Source: Candidatus Burkholderia verschuerenii
GTDB lineage: Bacteria; Pseudomonadota; Gammaproteobacteria; Burkholderiales; Burkholderiaceae
Assembly: GCF_001189365.1 (NCBI RefSeq)
Contig: NZ_LFJJ01000001.1
Coordinates: forward strand, 1-64,000
Reading direction: 5' to 3'
DNA: 64,000 nt
Shown here: positions 16,618-25,810 of the stretch, piece by piece
Layout of the letters: each line of letters starts with the position of its first letter
How positions within the stretch are numbered: the stretch's first letter is position 1
Notes under the pieces: generated by a model
Told to the model about the DNA's origin: nothing
Seen by the model: only the letters and a program-made list of their open reading frames with translations
Databases searched by the model: none
Made by a program: the position numbers and the translations under genes

Positions 16618-18659
16618 ACGATTTATCCCTGTCGGCCGAAACGACTCCGCCGGCGAACGCCACAGCAGCCACGGCAGCCACAGCCGAGACACTCGCCACG
16701 CCCGTCACGCGCGCGTTGCCCGATTCCGCGCTCGACGCGACGATCAACCGCGCCACCGACGCGCTGCTCGCGGCGCAGCTTCCCGATGGCTACTGGCTGT
16801 ACGAACTCGAAGCCGACGCTACCATTTCGGCCGAATACGTGCTGCTCGTCCACTATCTCGGCGAGCAGGCGAATCCCGAACTCGAAGCGAAGATCGGCAG
16901 CTATCTGCGCCGTATCCAGCGCGAGAACGGCGGCTGGCCGCTGTTCGCCGATGGCGCGATGGACGTCTCCGCGACCGTCAAGGCGTACTTCGCGCTGAAA
17001 ATGATCGGCGATTCGCCCGATGCCGACCACATGCAGCGCGCGCGCGGCGCGATTCTGGCGGCGGGCGGCGCGGAAAAGGTCAACGTCTTCACGCGCATCT
17101 TGCTGGCGCTGTTCGGCGTGGTGTCGTGGCGCGCGGTGCCGATGATGCCCGTCGAGATCATGCGTCTGCCGATGTGGTTCCCGTTCCATCTGTCGAAGGT
17201 GTCGTACTGGGCGCGCACGGTGATCGTGCCGTTGCTGGTGCTGAACGCCAAACGCCCGCGCGCGCGCAATCCGCGCGGCGTGCGTATCGACGAAGTGTTT
17301 CGCGATCTGCCCGTCAACACGGGCATGCCGTCGCGTTCGGGGCATCAGAGCCGCGGCTGGTTCGCATTTTTCCGCGTCGTCGATTCGATTCTGCGCGTGG
17401 CCGATCCCGTGCTGCCGAAGGGCGTCCGCGAGCAGGCCATCAACGAAGCCGTGCGTTTCGTCGACGAACGGCTGAACGGCGAGGACGGCCTCGGCGCGAT
17501 TTTCCCGGCGATGGCCAACTCGGTGATGATGTACGACGTGCTCGGCTACCCGCCCGAGCATCCGAACCGGGCGATCGCGCGCAAGTCGCTCGACAAGCTG
17601 CTGATCATCGACGACGCCGACGATGGCGAAGCGTATTGCCAGCCGTGTCTGTCGCCGGTGTGGGATACGTCGCTGGCGGCGCATGCGCTGCTCGAAACCG
17701 GCATGCCGAAGGCGCGCGCGGCGGTGTCGCGCGGTCTCGAATGGCTGCGTCCGCTGCAGATTCTGGATGTGCGCGGCGATTGGATTTCGCGTCGTCCGAA
17801 TGTGCGGCCGGGCGGCTGGGCGTTCCAGTTCGCCAATCCGCATTATCCGGACGTCGACGATACGGCTGTCGTCGCGATGGCGATGGAACGCGCCGACCGC
17901 GAAAACGGCACGGCGATGTACGGCGAGGCGATCGCGCGCGGGCGCGAGTGGATCGTCGGCATGCAGAGCGGCGACGGCGGCTGGGGCGCGTTCGAGCCGG
18001 AAAACACCCACGAATATCTCAACAACATCCCGTTTTCGGATCACGGCGCGCTGCTCGATCCGCCGACCGTCGATGTCTCCGCGCGCTGCCTGTCGATGCT
18101 CGCGCAACTTGGCGAAACGCCCGCCAACAGCGAACCGGCGCGGCGCGCGCTCGATTACATCGTCAAGCGGCAGGAACGCGATGGCAGCTGGTACGGGCGA
18201 TGGGGCCTGAACTACGTCTACGGCACCTGGTCGGCGCTGTGCGCGCTGAATGCGGCGGGCATCGGCCCGGACGATTCGCGCGTGAAGCGCGGCGCGGACT
18301 GGCTTATCGCCATTCAGAACGCGGACGGCGGCTGGGGCGAGGACGGCGAGAGCTACAAGCTCGACTATCGCGGTTACGAGCAGGCGCAGAGCACGGCATC
18401 GCAGACGGCGTGGGCCGTGCTCGGGCTGATGGCGGCGGGCCGCGTGGACGATCCGGCGGTCGCGCGCGGCATCGACTGGTTGCTGAAGACGCAGCAGGAT
18501 CATGGGCTGTGGGACGAAACGCGCTTCACCGCGACCGGTTTCCCGCGCGTGTTTTATCTGCGCTATCACGGCTATCGCAAGTTCTTCGCGCTGTGGGCGC
18601 TGGCGCGGTATCGCAATCTGACGCGCGAAGGTCTGACGCGCGTGTCGGTGGGCATGTGA
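16614..18659 (+). CDS. shc: Squalene-hopene cyclase
   Basis: A 681-residue cyclase of normal length. The catalytic DVDDTA motif is at residues 413-418; several QW repeats are visible (RRIQRENGGWPLF, MQSGDGGWGAFEPEN, IQNADGGWGEDGES, QDHGLWDETRF). The enzyme cyclises squalene to hopene and diplopterol as a monotopic protein on the inner membrane. An N-terminal Ala/Thr-rich extension of about 35 residues precedes the fold. Start ATG 16614 overlaps the hpnE stop by four bases. No lesion is seen. Confidence 0.96.
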   Translation: MNDLSLSAETTPPANATAATAATAETLATPVTRALPDSALDATINRATDALLAAQLPDGYWLYELEADATISAEYVLLVHYLGEQANPELEAKIGSYLRRIQRENGGWPLFADGAMDVSATVKAYFALKMIGDSPDADHMQRARGAILAAGGAEKVNVFTRILLALFGVVSWRAVPMMPVEIMRLPMWFPFHLSKVSYWARTVIVPLLVLNAKRPRARNPRGVRIDEVFRDLPVNTGMPSRSGHQSRGWFAFFRVVDSILRVADPVLPKGVREQAINEAVRFVDERLNGEDGLGAIFPAMANSVMMYDVLGYPPEHPNRAIARKSLDKLLIIDDADDGEAYCQPCLSPVWDTSLAAHALLETGMPKARAAVSRGLEWLRPLQILDVRGDWISRRPNVRPGGWAFQFANPHYPDVDDTAVVAMAMERADRENGTAMYGEAIARGREWIVGMQSGDGGWGAFEPENTHEYLNNIPFSDHGALLDPPTVDVSARCLSMLAQLGETPANSEPARRALDYIVKRQERDGSWYGRWGLNYVYGTWSALCALNAAGIGPDDSRVKRGADWLIAIQNADGGWGEDGESYKLDYRGYEQAQSTASQTAWAVLGLMAAGRVDDPAVARGIDWLLKTQQDHGLWDETRFTATGFPRVFYLRYHGYRKFFALWALARYRNLTREGLTRVSVGM

Positions 18660-19402
18660 AAGCGCTCGTCGGGCGATCCGCCGACGCCGCGCGTCGCGAC
18701 ATGCGCTGCATCGCGCCCGTGATCGCGGTCACCGGCATGGCGTTCGAAGCGAAGATCGCGCGCGGACGCGGCGTCGAAGCTGTGTACGCGGCGCGCGCCG
18801 ACTGGCTGGAGCGCGCGTTGTCCGAAGCGTTGACGCGCGGCTGCTCGGGCATCGTCAGCTTCGGGACGGCGGGCGGACTCGCGCCGGATCTGGAACCGGG
18901 AACGCTGATCATCGCGGATACGGTGAGCGGTCCGTTCGGTCCGTTCGGTCCGCTGAAGACGGACGAGGCGTGGTCGGCCCGCATCGTCGATGCGCTGGCG
19001 AGCCCGCCGCTCGCGCGCGTCACGCGTCGCGGCGCGATGGCGGGCGTCGCCGCGCCGGTCAAGAGCGAGGCGGAAAAGCGCTCGCTGCATTCGGCGTCGG
19101 GCGCGCTGGCGGTCGATATGGAATCGCATATCGCCGGGGCGATCGCGACGGCGCGCGGCTTGCCGTTCGCGGTGTGCCGCGCGGTGGTCGATCCGGCGTG
19201 GCGCACCTTGCCGCCAGCCGCCACGGCAGGCCTGCGCGATGACGGCACGACCACGATCGGCCCGATTTTGCGCGAACTGATGCGCCAGCCATCGCAATTC
19301 GGCGCGCTGCTGCGCCTCGCCGGCGATGCGCGCGCGGCCAAATCGACGCTCGTTCAGGCGCGCCATGCGTTCGACATCGCGGGCGCATTCGCTTTCGACT
19401 GA
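18656..19402 (+). CDS. hpnG: HpnG, adenosylhopane nucleosidase/phosphorylase
   Basis: A 248-residue member of the nucleoside phosphorylase family (IAVTGMAFEAKIAR, GIVSFGTAGGLAPDLEPGTL, and ALAVDMESHIAGAIA with the substrate-binding D-M-E-S). HpnG removes adenine from adenosylhopane to give ribosylhopane, the precursor of extended hopanoids. It is the fourth gene of the hpnD operon. GTG 18656 overlaps the shc stop; ATG 18701 (MRCIAPVIAVTG) is an equally good start and fits the family N-terminus better. Confidence 0.9.
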   Translation: MKALVGRSADAARRDMRCIAPVIAVTGMAFEAKIARGRGVEAVYAARADWLERALSEALTRGCSGIVSFGTAGGLAPDLEPGTLIIADTVSGPFGPFGPLKTDEAWSARIVDALASPPLARVTRRGAMAGVAAPVKSEAEKRSLHSASGALAVDMESHIAGAIATARGLPFAVCRAVVDPAWRTLPPAATAGLRDDGTTTIGPILRELMRQPSQFGALLRLAGDARAAKSTLVQARHAFDIAGAFAFD

Positions 19403-19422
19403 TTTTTAATCTTGCTTTCTGC

Positions 19423-19447
19423 GGGTTAACCCCTATCTCAGTATAAT
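19423..19447 (+). promoter_or_regulatory. Candidate promoter with GGGTTAACCC dyad before the thioesterase gene
   Basis: A consensus TATAAT lies at 19442-19447. The perfect 10-base palindrome GGGTTAACCC (19423-19432) covers the spacer and is well placed for a repressor. No good -35 is seen at 17 bases. Confidence 0.45.
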
Positions 19448-19515
19448 CAAGGAAAACCCTTAGTCGATGCGCGCGCTATTCGCTGCGCATCTGCAGGAAA
19501 GACAGAGGATCAGCC

Positions 19516-19974
19516 ATGAATTTTCATACTCGCAAATGGGTCAAGCCCGAAGACCTGAATCCGAACGGCACGCTGTTCGGCTGCAGCCTGCTGCGCTGGA
19601 TCGACGAGGAAGCGGCCATTTACGCCATCCCGCAACTGGGCAATCAGCGCGTCGTGACCAAGTTCATGTCGGAAATCAACTTCGTGAGTTCGGCGCGTCA
19701 GGGCGACATCATCGAACTGGGCATCACGGCGACGCATTTCGGCCGCTCGTCCATCACGCTGCGCGCGGAAGTGCGCAACAAGATCACGCGTAAAAGCATT
19801 CTGACGGTCGAGAAGATGGTGTTCGTGAATCTCGACGAGAAAGGCGACCAGTCGCCGCACGGCCGCACGCAGATTCGTTACGCGGATGAGCTGTTCGAGC
19901 AGTATCGGAAGGATGTGGGCGAGGTGGAAGCGCCGAAGTTGTCGGTTGAGGATTTGGCGGAGGAAGCGCAATAA
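19516..19974 (+). CDS. Acyl-CoA thioesterase, hotdog fold (YciA type)
   Basis: The 152-residue protein has the acyl-CoA hydrolase pattern: NPNGTLFGCSLLRWIDEEAA (the N..G..F/W D helix of the hotdog fold), then NFVSSARQGDIIELGITATHFGRSSI. It hydrolyses acyl-CoA to free acid and CoA in the cytoplasm. The C-terminal tail is acidic and variable. It has its own TATAAT-type promoter and is not obviously part of the hopanoid pathway. ATG 19516 follows GGAAAGACAGAGGA. Confidence 0.9.
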   Translation: MNFHTRKWVKPEDLNPNGTLFGCSLLRWIDEEAAIYAIPQLGNQRVVTKFMSEINFVSSARQGDIIELGITATHFGRSSITLRAEVRNKITRKSILTVEKMVFVNLDEKGDQSPHGRTQIRYADELFEQYRKDVGEVEAPKLSVEDLAEEAQ

Positions 19975-20003
19975 CGCATTTGGCATGCGCGCCAGTTGAG
20001 CCT

Positions 20004-20031
20004 AAAATAGGGCTAAATTTAGCCCTATTTT
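20004..20031 (+). promoter_or_regulatory. 28-bp perfect palindrome, toxin-antitoxin operator
   Basis: AAAATAGGGCTAAA (20004-20017) is followed directly by its exact complement (20018-20031). The palindrome ends four bases before the antitoxin ATG (20036-20038), occupying the place of the ribosome binding site; no Shine-Dalgarno sequence is visible. Antitoxins of this class repress their own operon by binding such sites. It is a strong AT-rich island in GC-rich DNA. Confidence 0.8.
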
Positions 20032-20035
20032 TATC

Positions 20036-20287
20036 ATGGAACGCATTCACAGCGTACTCAGCGTCAGCATCTCGGAGTTCAAACAGAATCCGAGCAAGGT
20101 GATCGAAGAGGCCAACGGTGAGCCGGTCGCCGTGCTCAATCACAATCGCCCGGCGTTCTACACGGTTTCGCCCGAAGTCATGGCTCAAATGGCCGAGCTA
20201 TATGACGAGCAGCAACTCGCGAAGCATGTGCAATCTCGCCTCAAGTCGGTGAGCCGCGCGGTCAAGGTCGATCTCGACGATCTTTGA
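20036..20287 (+). CDS. Antitoxin of the Phd/YefM type
   Basis: An 83-residue protein beginning SVLSVSISEFKQNPSKVIEEANGEPVAVLNHNRPAFYTVSPEVM, the Phd/YefM DNA-binding fold. The acidic C-terminus (VKVDLDDL) should wrap the toxin. It neutralises the partner toxin and represses the operon through the adjacent palindrome. The stop TGA 20285-20287 overlaps the toxin ATG by one base, the usual coupling in these modules. Confidence 0.92.
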   Translation: MERIHSVLSVSISEFKQNPSKVIEEANGEPVAVLNHNRPAFYTVSPEVMAQMAELYDEQQLAKHVQSRLKSVSRAVKVDLDDL

Positions 20288-20604
20288 TGCCATATGAACT
20301 TCGCTTCGTGCCGGAAGCGCTGGAAGACTGGGCACAGCTAGACGGATCGATCAAAACGCTGTTCAAGGCCGGCCTCAAAAAGCGGCTTCTGACTCCACGT
20401 GTTCCCGGTGCCGAACTCAGGTCGCCATTGGTCGATTGCTACAAGATCAAAATACGCGGCATCGGCTATCGGCTGGTGTATCTCGTGCGTGACGGCGAAG
20501 AGCCGGCCGATATCGTCGTGCTCGCGGTCGGGCGTCGTGGTGGCGGCATCTACGAGGCAGCCGCTGCCGTTTGGGAGCAAGGACGCAGTCTCGAAGACGA
20601 GTGA
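20287..20604 (+). CDS. RelE/ParE-type toxin
   Basis: A 105-residue basic protein with the RelE superfamily pattern: YELRFVPEALEDWAQLDGSIKTLFKAGLKKRL, then YKIKIRGIGYRLVYLVRDGEEPADIVVLAVGRR. The RelE family cleaves ribosome-bound mRNA; ParE members inhibit gyrase. The R..YRLVY and the C-terminal basic positions favour the RelE mRNA-cleaving side, as inference. ATG 20287 overlaps the antitoxin stop. The pair is inserted between a thioesterase and the mlaA-hpnN operon. Confidence 0.9.
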   Translation: MPYELRFVPEALEDWAQLDGSIKTLFKAGLKKRLLTPRVPGAELRSPLVDCYKIKIRGIGYRLVYLVRDGEEPADIVVLAVGRRGGGIYEAAAAVWEQGRSLEDE

Positions 20605-20673
20605 ACCGGTCAACGTCGCGAAGAAAAACTGGCGCTTTCCGCGCCCGTTTCCATTTCTACCCGCTCACCGGCA

Positions 20674-21618
20674 TCACTTCTTCGCCGCACCCGGATCGTC
20701 ATACTGCGGCAAGCCCATCGCCTTGCTCGAACTCGGGCCGGGACCGTTCGTGTCCGGCGTGTTCGCGCCACCGGCCGGCGCCGATGCGCCCGGATCGCTG
20801 TAGTTCGGCAAGCCTTGCTCCGAACTGCCGCCGCCCGTGCTTCCCGCCGGCGCGCTCGCGCCTTCCGGCGTTGCCGCGCCTTCATCGCCATAGTCGGGCA
20901 AGGTCGAGGCACCGCGGCCCGTCAGCAGATACTGGCGACGCTGCATATACGCATCGCGGACGAAGGCGTATTTGTCGAGCGCCGCTTGCGACAGAAGATC
21001 GGTCGCGCCGATCAGATCGGCACGCGCGCTGATGAAGTTCACGCCGTACAGCGGCCAGCGAATATAGTCGTCGGCATAGCTGATCGGATTCACGCGCCAG
21101 TCGACCAGCCAGGTGGTCGAATCGCGAATCGAGCTCGGACCGAGCAGCGGAATCACCAGATACGGTCCGGAAGGCATGCCGTAATGGCCGAGCGTCAGAC
21201 CGAAATCCTGATGATGCTTCGGCAAGCCCGCAGGCGAAGCAATATCGATCAAACCGCCGATACCGAACACCGAGTTCATCGCGATCCGCATCAAATCGTG
21301 CGTCGCGTCGGTGATCTTCAGCTGCAGCAGGTTGTTCGCGAAGTTGCTGAAATCGCCCAGATTCGAGAAGAAGTTGCTGACCGCCGTGCGGAACGGGCTC
21401 GGCGTGTAGTCGACGTAAAACTGCGCGGCCGGCTTCGAGACGTAGGTATCGAGCGTGTCGTTGAACTTGAAGACCGTCCGGTTCATCGGCTCGAGCGGGT
21501 CTTTCGGATTGCGATCCGGGCCGGTCGCGCATCCCGTCGTCGCGATCGTCGAGGCAATGGCCAGACTCCATCCCAGTTTGCGTAGCGCGCTTTTCGATAA
21601 GGCCGATCCCACGGTCAT
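20674..21618 (-). CDS. mlaA: MlaA (VacJ)-family outer-membrane lipoprotein
   Basis: The 314-residue product has a lipoprotein signal ending TTGC, giving lipidated Cys30, followed by the MlaA core ([74 protein letters not shown]). MlaA extracts phospholipids from the outer leaflet of the outer membrane. The last 80 residues are a Gly/Ser/Pro-rich tail containing repeats of LP-x-Y-x-D-x-G. It is coupled to hpnN through an ATGA overlap at 21615-21618, which links it to hopanoid transport. Confidence 0.93.
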   Translation of the reverse strand: MTVGSALSKSALRKLGWSLAIASTIATTGCATGPDRNPKDPLEPMNRTVFKFNDTLDTYVSKPAAQFYVDYTPSPFRTAVSNFFSNLGDFSNFANNLLQLKITDATHDLMRIAMNSVFGIGGLIDIASPAGLPKHHQDFGLTLGHYGMPSGPYLVIPLLGPSSIRDSTTWLVDWRVNPISYADDYIRWPLYGVNFISARADLIGATDLLSQAALDKYAFVRDAYMQRRQYLLTGRGASTLPDYGDEGAATPEGASAPAGSTGGGSSEQGLPNYSDPGASAPAGGANTPDTNGPGPSSSKAMGLPQYDDPGAAKK

Positions 21619-24275
21619 TCTTCAATTCCTCTTAGGTTGTCATGTCGTTCGGCGACGCGCAGCTTCGCCCGGTCGGCCGCGCGCACGCGGCGCGGCTTGC
21701 CCATCAGCACGGGCTGGAACACCACCGCGCCGATCAGCGTGCAAAAGAGCGACAACGCCAGCAGCCGGCCCATGCTGGACGTGCCCGGATGATGCGAAAA
21801 CCACAGGCTGCCGAACGCGGTCGCGGTAGTCGCGGCGCTGAACATCACGGCATGAGTGAGACTGGATTGCAGCAAGCGCGTCTGACCCGAGCGCCAGGCC
21901 ATCACGAAGTAAACCTTGAACGCCACGCCGACCCCGAGCATGAGCGGCAACGCAATGATGTTCGCGAAGTTGAGCGGCATCCGGAACACGACGCACAACT
22001 CGAGCGTGACGATGGCGGAAACGAGCAACGGTACCAAAGTTCTCAGAACATCGCCGAAACGACGCAGCGCGATCCATAGCAGCACGGCAATGGCGATCAG
22101 CGAATACGCGGCCGCCTGCTGGAACGCCTTGATGATCAGGTCCGCCGAATGACGCACCGAAATCGGCCCGCCGATGGCGTTCGGCTCGGCCTTCTGCACG
22201 GCATCGGCGAAATGGGCGAGCAGGGTGTCGTCGTTGGGATCGACGCCGGGCGGCGTTTTCGGCGACACGGAGACGAGCGCTTGTCCCTTCGCGTTGATCA
22301 GGTCGTCGGCGAGCGCGGGCGGCAGCGTATCGCGGGTGATTTCGCTCGGCGTGAGCAGCGCGCGCAATTGCGCCAGCGCGATGCGCAATGGATCGGCCAT
22401 CGCGTGTTCGGCGCGATCGCGGGTGGCGGCATCGACGGCGGCGAGCTTGGCGAGCGTCTGCGACAGATGCTTGGCTTCGTTCGCGCCCGCGCCGGGATGT
22501 TCGTCGGCGGCGAGCGACAACTGGCTCGACACGCGCTTGAGCGTCGCGACGCGCACGTCGTCCGTGACCGGCGATGCCGTTTGCTGCGTGAGCGCGGGCA
22601 TCAGCTGATCGGCGGCCGTTTTGATGAGCGCGAGCTTTTGCGGCTGATCGGCGGGAATCAGCGACGAGAGCGTCGATGCGCTGCCCACTTGCGGCAGCGC
22701 GCGCAGCTTCGCGGCGATGCGGTCGGCATCCGCGAGCGACGGCGCCAGCACGGCCACATTGTTCACCGACGCTTCCGGCGAATCCTTCAGCGAGGCGAGC
22801 GTCGCCATCGACTCCGTGTGCGGATCCTTCAGATGCAGCGGATTGAAGTCGAAGCGCAACTGCGTCAGCAGCGGCAACGAGCCGATCACGACGACCAGCG
22901 TGCCGATCAGCACCGGCTTGCGATGCCGATCGAGGAATTCATCGACGGGAGCGAGCACCGGAAAGCCCGGCGAACTGGCTTCGCCCGGCGGCGCGAACAC
23001 CTTGATCAGCGCGGGCAGCAGCGTCATGTTCGTGATGTACGCGACGAACATGCCGACGCCCGCGATCAAGCCGAGTTCCGACACGCCGCGATACGCCGTC
23101 GGCAGGAACGAGAAGAAGCTCGCGGCGGTCGCGGCGGCGGCGAGCGTGAGCGGCACGGCGACATGCCGCGCGGTCTCCGCCAGCGATACATCGAGCCGCT
23201 TGTGCTTGTGCCGTTCCTCGCGATACTTCACGCCGAACTGAATGCCGAAGTCCACGCCCAGGCCGACGAACAGCACCATGAACGCGACCGAAATCATGTT
23301 GAGCGCGTGGACCATCATCAGGCCGAGCGCGGCGGTGATCGCGAGCCCGACGAACAGCGTGATGAACACCGCGAGAATCATGCGCTTGGAGCGCAGCGCG
23401 ACCCACAGGATCATCAGCACGACGAGGAAGGTCAGCACGCCGTTGAGCACCGCGCCGTCCTGCACGGAGGCGAATTCCTCGTCGGCGAGCGGTTGCGCGC
23501 CGGTCAGACGCACGCGCGCCGCATACTTTTTGTCCAGGCCGAGTTCGGTGAACTTGGCGCGGATCGCATCCGATGCACCCGCCGCCGCCTTCAGCGCGTT
23601 GAAGTTAAGTTCGGGAATGACGGTGACGAACGCGCGTCCCGGCTGACCGTCCTTCGATGAATCGGCGATATCGCGCCACGAGAACGCGGCGGGCTGATTC
23701 GCGAGCACGCGGTCGAGCACCGTCGCGCTCGTGCCCAGCAAATGCGACATCTGGCCGAGATTCACCTGACCGAGCATCAGCGGCACGTTGAGCGTGGTGT
23801 TGAGCGTCTGCGCGAGGCCGGTCAGCGTCGGATCGTGCGCGAGCTGATTGACGAGCGGGCGCGCCTGCGCGAGCTGCTTCGTGACTTCATCGACCTTGGC
23901 GGGCGGCAAGTAGAGCAGGCCGTTGTGCTCGAAGAAATCGCCGCCTTCCGGCTGCGCGACCGACTTGAATTGCTCCGGCTCCTTCGCGAGCGCGGTGGCG
24001 AGTTCCGTCGCGGCGGCGCTGGCGAATTCGGGCGCGGGCGCATCCACCACGATCAGCAGCGTCGCGCCGCGCGAGGGGAATGCATCGTCGATGGCTTTAT
24101 CGCGCGCCGCCCAGTCGGGCTCGTTCTCGATCAACTGACTGACATCCGTGCTGATCTTGAAGTGATGGACGACATAAATCGTGCTCAGCACGCCGAGCAG
24201 CAGCGAAAGGCCGATAATCCGCGCCGGCTTGCGGATGGCCAGCGTAACGAAGCGGGTAATGTTGGACGTCAGCAT
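21615..24275 (-). CDS. hpnN: Hopanoid-associated RND transporter HpnN
   Basis: An 886-residue MMPL/RND-type permease. It has one N-terminal membrane helix, a large periplasmic loop, a helix bundle with the sterol-sensing-like segment [29 protein letters not shown], a second periplasmic loop, and a second bundle near the C-terminus ([23 protein letters not shown]). HpnN moves hopanoids from the inner to the outer membrane. It is first in the hpnN-mlaA operon and divergent from hpnM. No lesion is visible. Confidence 0.94.
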   Translation of the reverse strand: MLTSNITRFVTLAIRKPARIIGLSLLLGVLSTIYVVHHFKISTDVSQLIENEPDWAARDKAIDDAFPSRGATLLIVVDAPAPEFASAAATELATALAKEPEQFKSVAQPEGGDFFEHNGLLYLPPAKVDEVTKQLAQARPLVNQLAHDPTLTGLAQTLNTTLNVPLMLGQVNLGQMSHLLGTSATVLDRVLANQPAAFSWRDIADSSKDGQPGRAFVTVIPELNFNALKAAAGASDAIRAKFTELGLDKKYAARVRLTGAQPLADEEFASVQDGAVLNGVLTFLVVLMILWVALRSKRMILAVFITLFVGLAITAALGLMMVHALNMISVAFMVLFVGLGVDFGIQFGVKYREERHKHKRLDVSLAETARHVAVPLTLAAAATAASFFSFLPTAYRGVSELGLIAGVGMFVAYITNMTLLPALIKVFAPPGEASSPGFPVLAPVDEFLDRHRKPVLIGTLVVVIGSLPLLTQLRFDFNPLHLKDPHTESMATLASLKDSPEASVNNVAVLAPSLADADRIAAKLRALPQVGSASTLSSLIPADQPQKLALIKTAADQLMPALTQQTASPVTDDVRVATLKRVSSQLSLAADEHPGAGANEAKHLSQTLAKLAAVDAATRDRAEHAMADPLRIALAQLRALLTPSEITRDTLPPALADDLINAKGQALVSVSPKTPPGVDPNDDTLLAHFADAVQKAEPNAIGGPISVRHSADLIIKAFQQAAAYSLIAIAVLLWIALRRFGDVLRTLVPLLVSAIVTLELCVVFRMPLNFANIIALPLMLGVGVAFKVYFVMAWRSGQTRLLQSSLTHAVMFSAATTATAFGSLWFSHHPGTSSMGRLLALSLFCTLIGAVVFQPVLMGKPRRVRAADRAKLRVAERHDNLRGIEE

Positions 24276-24390
24276 GAAGACGCTACCGGATGGTCCTGTA
24301 TTTTTTTGCGCACCGCAGTGCGGACAACGTTGAGGCCGAGATTCGGCGAAGTTCGGTTCTAACGCATGAAACGATTACGATCGCCGCGCA

Positions 24391-24467
24391 AGTATACCGG
24401 TCCGTTTCACTAGCCGACCGCGCCTGACGCGGAGTGAACTGTCGCGTGGCGGCGCTGTCGGTATACT
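24391..24467. promoter_or_regulatory. Divergent GGTATACT boxes between hpnN and hpnM
   Basis: The plus strand has GGTATACT at 24460-24467 facing hpnM, and the minus strand has GGTATACT at 24398-24391 facing hpnN. Both give TATACT -10 boxes preceded by CGG. The same octamer is the -10 region of the hpnD operon at 14306-14313. -35 boxes are not clear. Confidence 0.45.
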
Positions 24468-24532
24468 GGCTCCACAGCCTTAACCGGCGGCCTTCGCCGC
24501 CGACGAACCATCAAGAATAGAGAACGGGCGCC

Positions 24533-25153
24533 ATGAAACGCTATTTGTCGATTTACTTCGCTTTCCTCCTCGCCACGCTGACTTTTTCCGGCGCGGCGCT
24601 TGCCCAGACCAGTCCCGATGCCGTCGTGAAGGATGCCGTCCAGGGCACCGTCAACGCGATGAAGGCCGATCCCAAAGCACGCGGCGGCGACATGGCGAAG
24701 ATCACCGAACTCGTCGAGACGCGCTTTCTGCCCGCCACCGACTTTCAGCGCACGACGCGCATCGCCGTAGGCAAGGCGTGGACCAGCGCCACGCCCGAGC
24801 AGCAAAAACAGCTGTACGACCAGTTCCAGACCTTGCTCGTTCGCACCTATGCCGCGTCCCTGTCGCAATTGCGCGACCAGGACGTGAGCTTCCGCTTCGA
24901 CGCGCCCAAGATCGACGCCGGCGCGAAGGATACGGTCGTCGAATCGCACGTGGTGTCGGCGGGCGGCGGCGACAATCCGGTGCGCTATCGGCTGGAAAAA
25001 ATGCCGCAAGGCTGGAAAATCTACGACATCGACATGATGGGCGCCTGGCTCATCCAGGTCTATCAGTCGCAATTCGCCGGTCAGTTGCAGAAGGGCGGCG
25101 TCGATGCGCTCATCAAGTATCTGTCGGAACACAACGCCCGCTCGGCCGGCTGA
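24533..25153 (+). CDS. hpnM: HpnM, MlaC/Ttg2D-family periplasmic lipid-binding protein
   Basis: A 206-residue protein with a cleavable signal peptide (LSIYFAFLLATLTFSGAALAQ) and the MlaC fold (QTSPDAVVKDAVQGTVNAM, VETRFLPATDFQRTTRIAVGKAW, GWKIYDIDMMGAWLIQVYQSQFAGQLQKGGVDALI). Members carry lipids between inner and outer membranes; the hopanoid-linked version is called HpnM. It faces away from hpnN and converges on the two-component system. Start ATG 24533. Confidence 0.9.
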   Translation: MKRYLSIYFAFLLATLTFSGAALAQTSPDAVVKDAVQGTVNAMKADPKARGGDMAKITELVETRFLPATDFQRTTRIAVGKAWTSATPEQQKQLYDQFQTLLVRTYAASLSQLRDQDVSFRFDAPKIDAGAKDTVVESHVVSAGGGDNPVRYRLEKMPQGWKIYDIDMMGAWLIQVYQSQFAGQLQKGGVDALIKYLSEHNARSAG

Positions 25154-25165
25154 TCGCCCGAACAT

Positions 25166-25810
25166 TCAAAAGCGCCGATGCTCCACCGCGAACTTGATCA
25201 ATTCGGCCTGACCGTCGATATCGAGTTTGCGCTTCAGGTTGAGCCGGTGCGTTTCCACCGTCCGCACCGACAAACCATGCTGCTGCGCGATCTGCTTGCT
25301 CGATAACCCTTGCGCCAGCGCATCGAGGATATCGAGTTCGCGCGGCGTCAGACGTTCGAGCGGCGTCTGCATCGATTGTGCCTGGATCATGCGCGCGGCC
25401 AGTCCCGCGCTGAAGAAGGTCCGCCCGGCCAAAACCGCATCGATCGCCTGGACGATTTCCGTCGCCGGCGAATCCTTCAGCACATAACCGCTCGCGCCCG
25501 CGCGTACCGCCTGCGTCACGTATTCGACGTTGTCGTGCATCGACAGCATCAGCACGCGGATGCCGAGATGCCGCTCGTGAAACAGCGCCGCGAGCTGAAT
25601 GCCGCTCATGCCCGCCATGCCGACGTCCATCAGCGCGAGATCGGGCGGATTCGCTTCGTCGGCGGCGAGCGCGAGCGCTTCGTCCGCGTTGCCCGCTTCG
25701 CCGATCACACGCAGATGCGGCATCGCGTCGAGTCGCGCGCGCAGGCCGTCGCGCACCAGCGGATGATCGTCGACGAGGATGACGCGGGCAGGTTCAGAGT
25801 GCATCGGCAT
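25166..25810 (-). CDS. NarL/FixJ-type response regulator
   Basis: A 214-residue regulator with a receiver (VILVDDHPLVRDGLRARL, phospho-acceptor Asp62 in LMDVGMAGMSG, KDSPATEIVQA) and a LuxR-type HTH (LTPRELDILDALAQGLSSKQIAQQHGLSVRTVETHR). It overlaps the upstream kinase gene by 17 bases, so the two are one operon. It probably controls the divergent cstA-ybdD unit, with candidate sites at 27217-27248. Confidence 0.93.
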   Translation of the reverse strand: MPMHSEPARVILVDDHPLVRDGLRARLDAMPHLRVIGEAGNADEALALAADEANPPDLALMDVGMAGMSGIQLAALFHERHLGIRVLMLSMHDNVEYVTQAVRAGASGYVLKDSPATEIVQAIDAVLAGRTFFSAGLAARMIQAQSMQTPLERLTPRELDILDALAQGLSSKQIAQQHGLSVRTVETHRLNLKRKLDIDGQAELIKFAVEHRRF

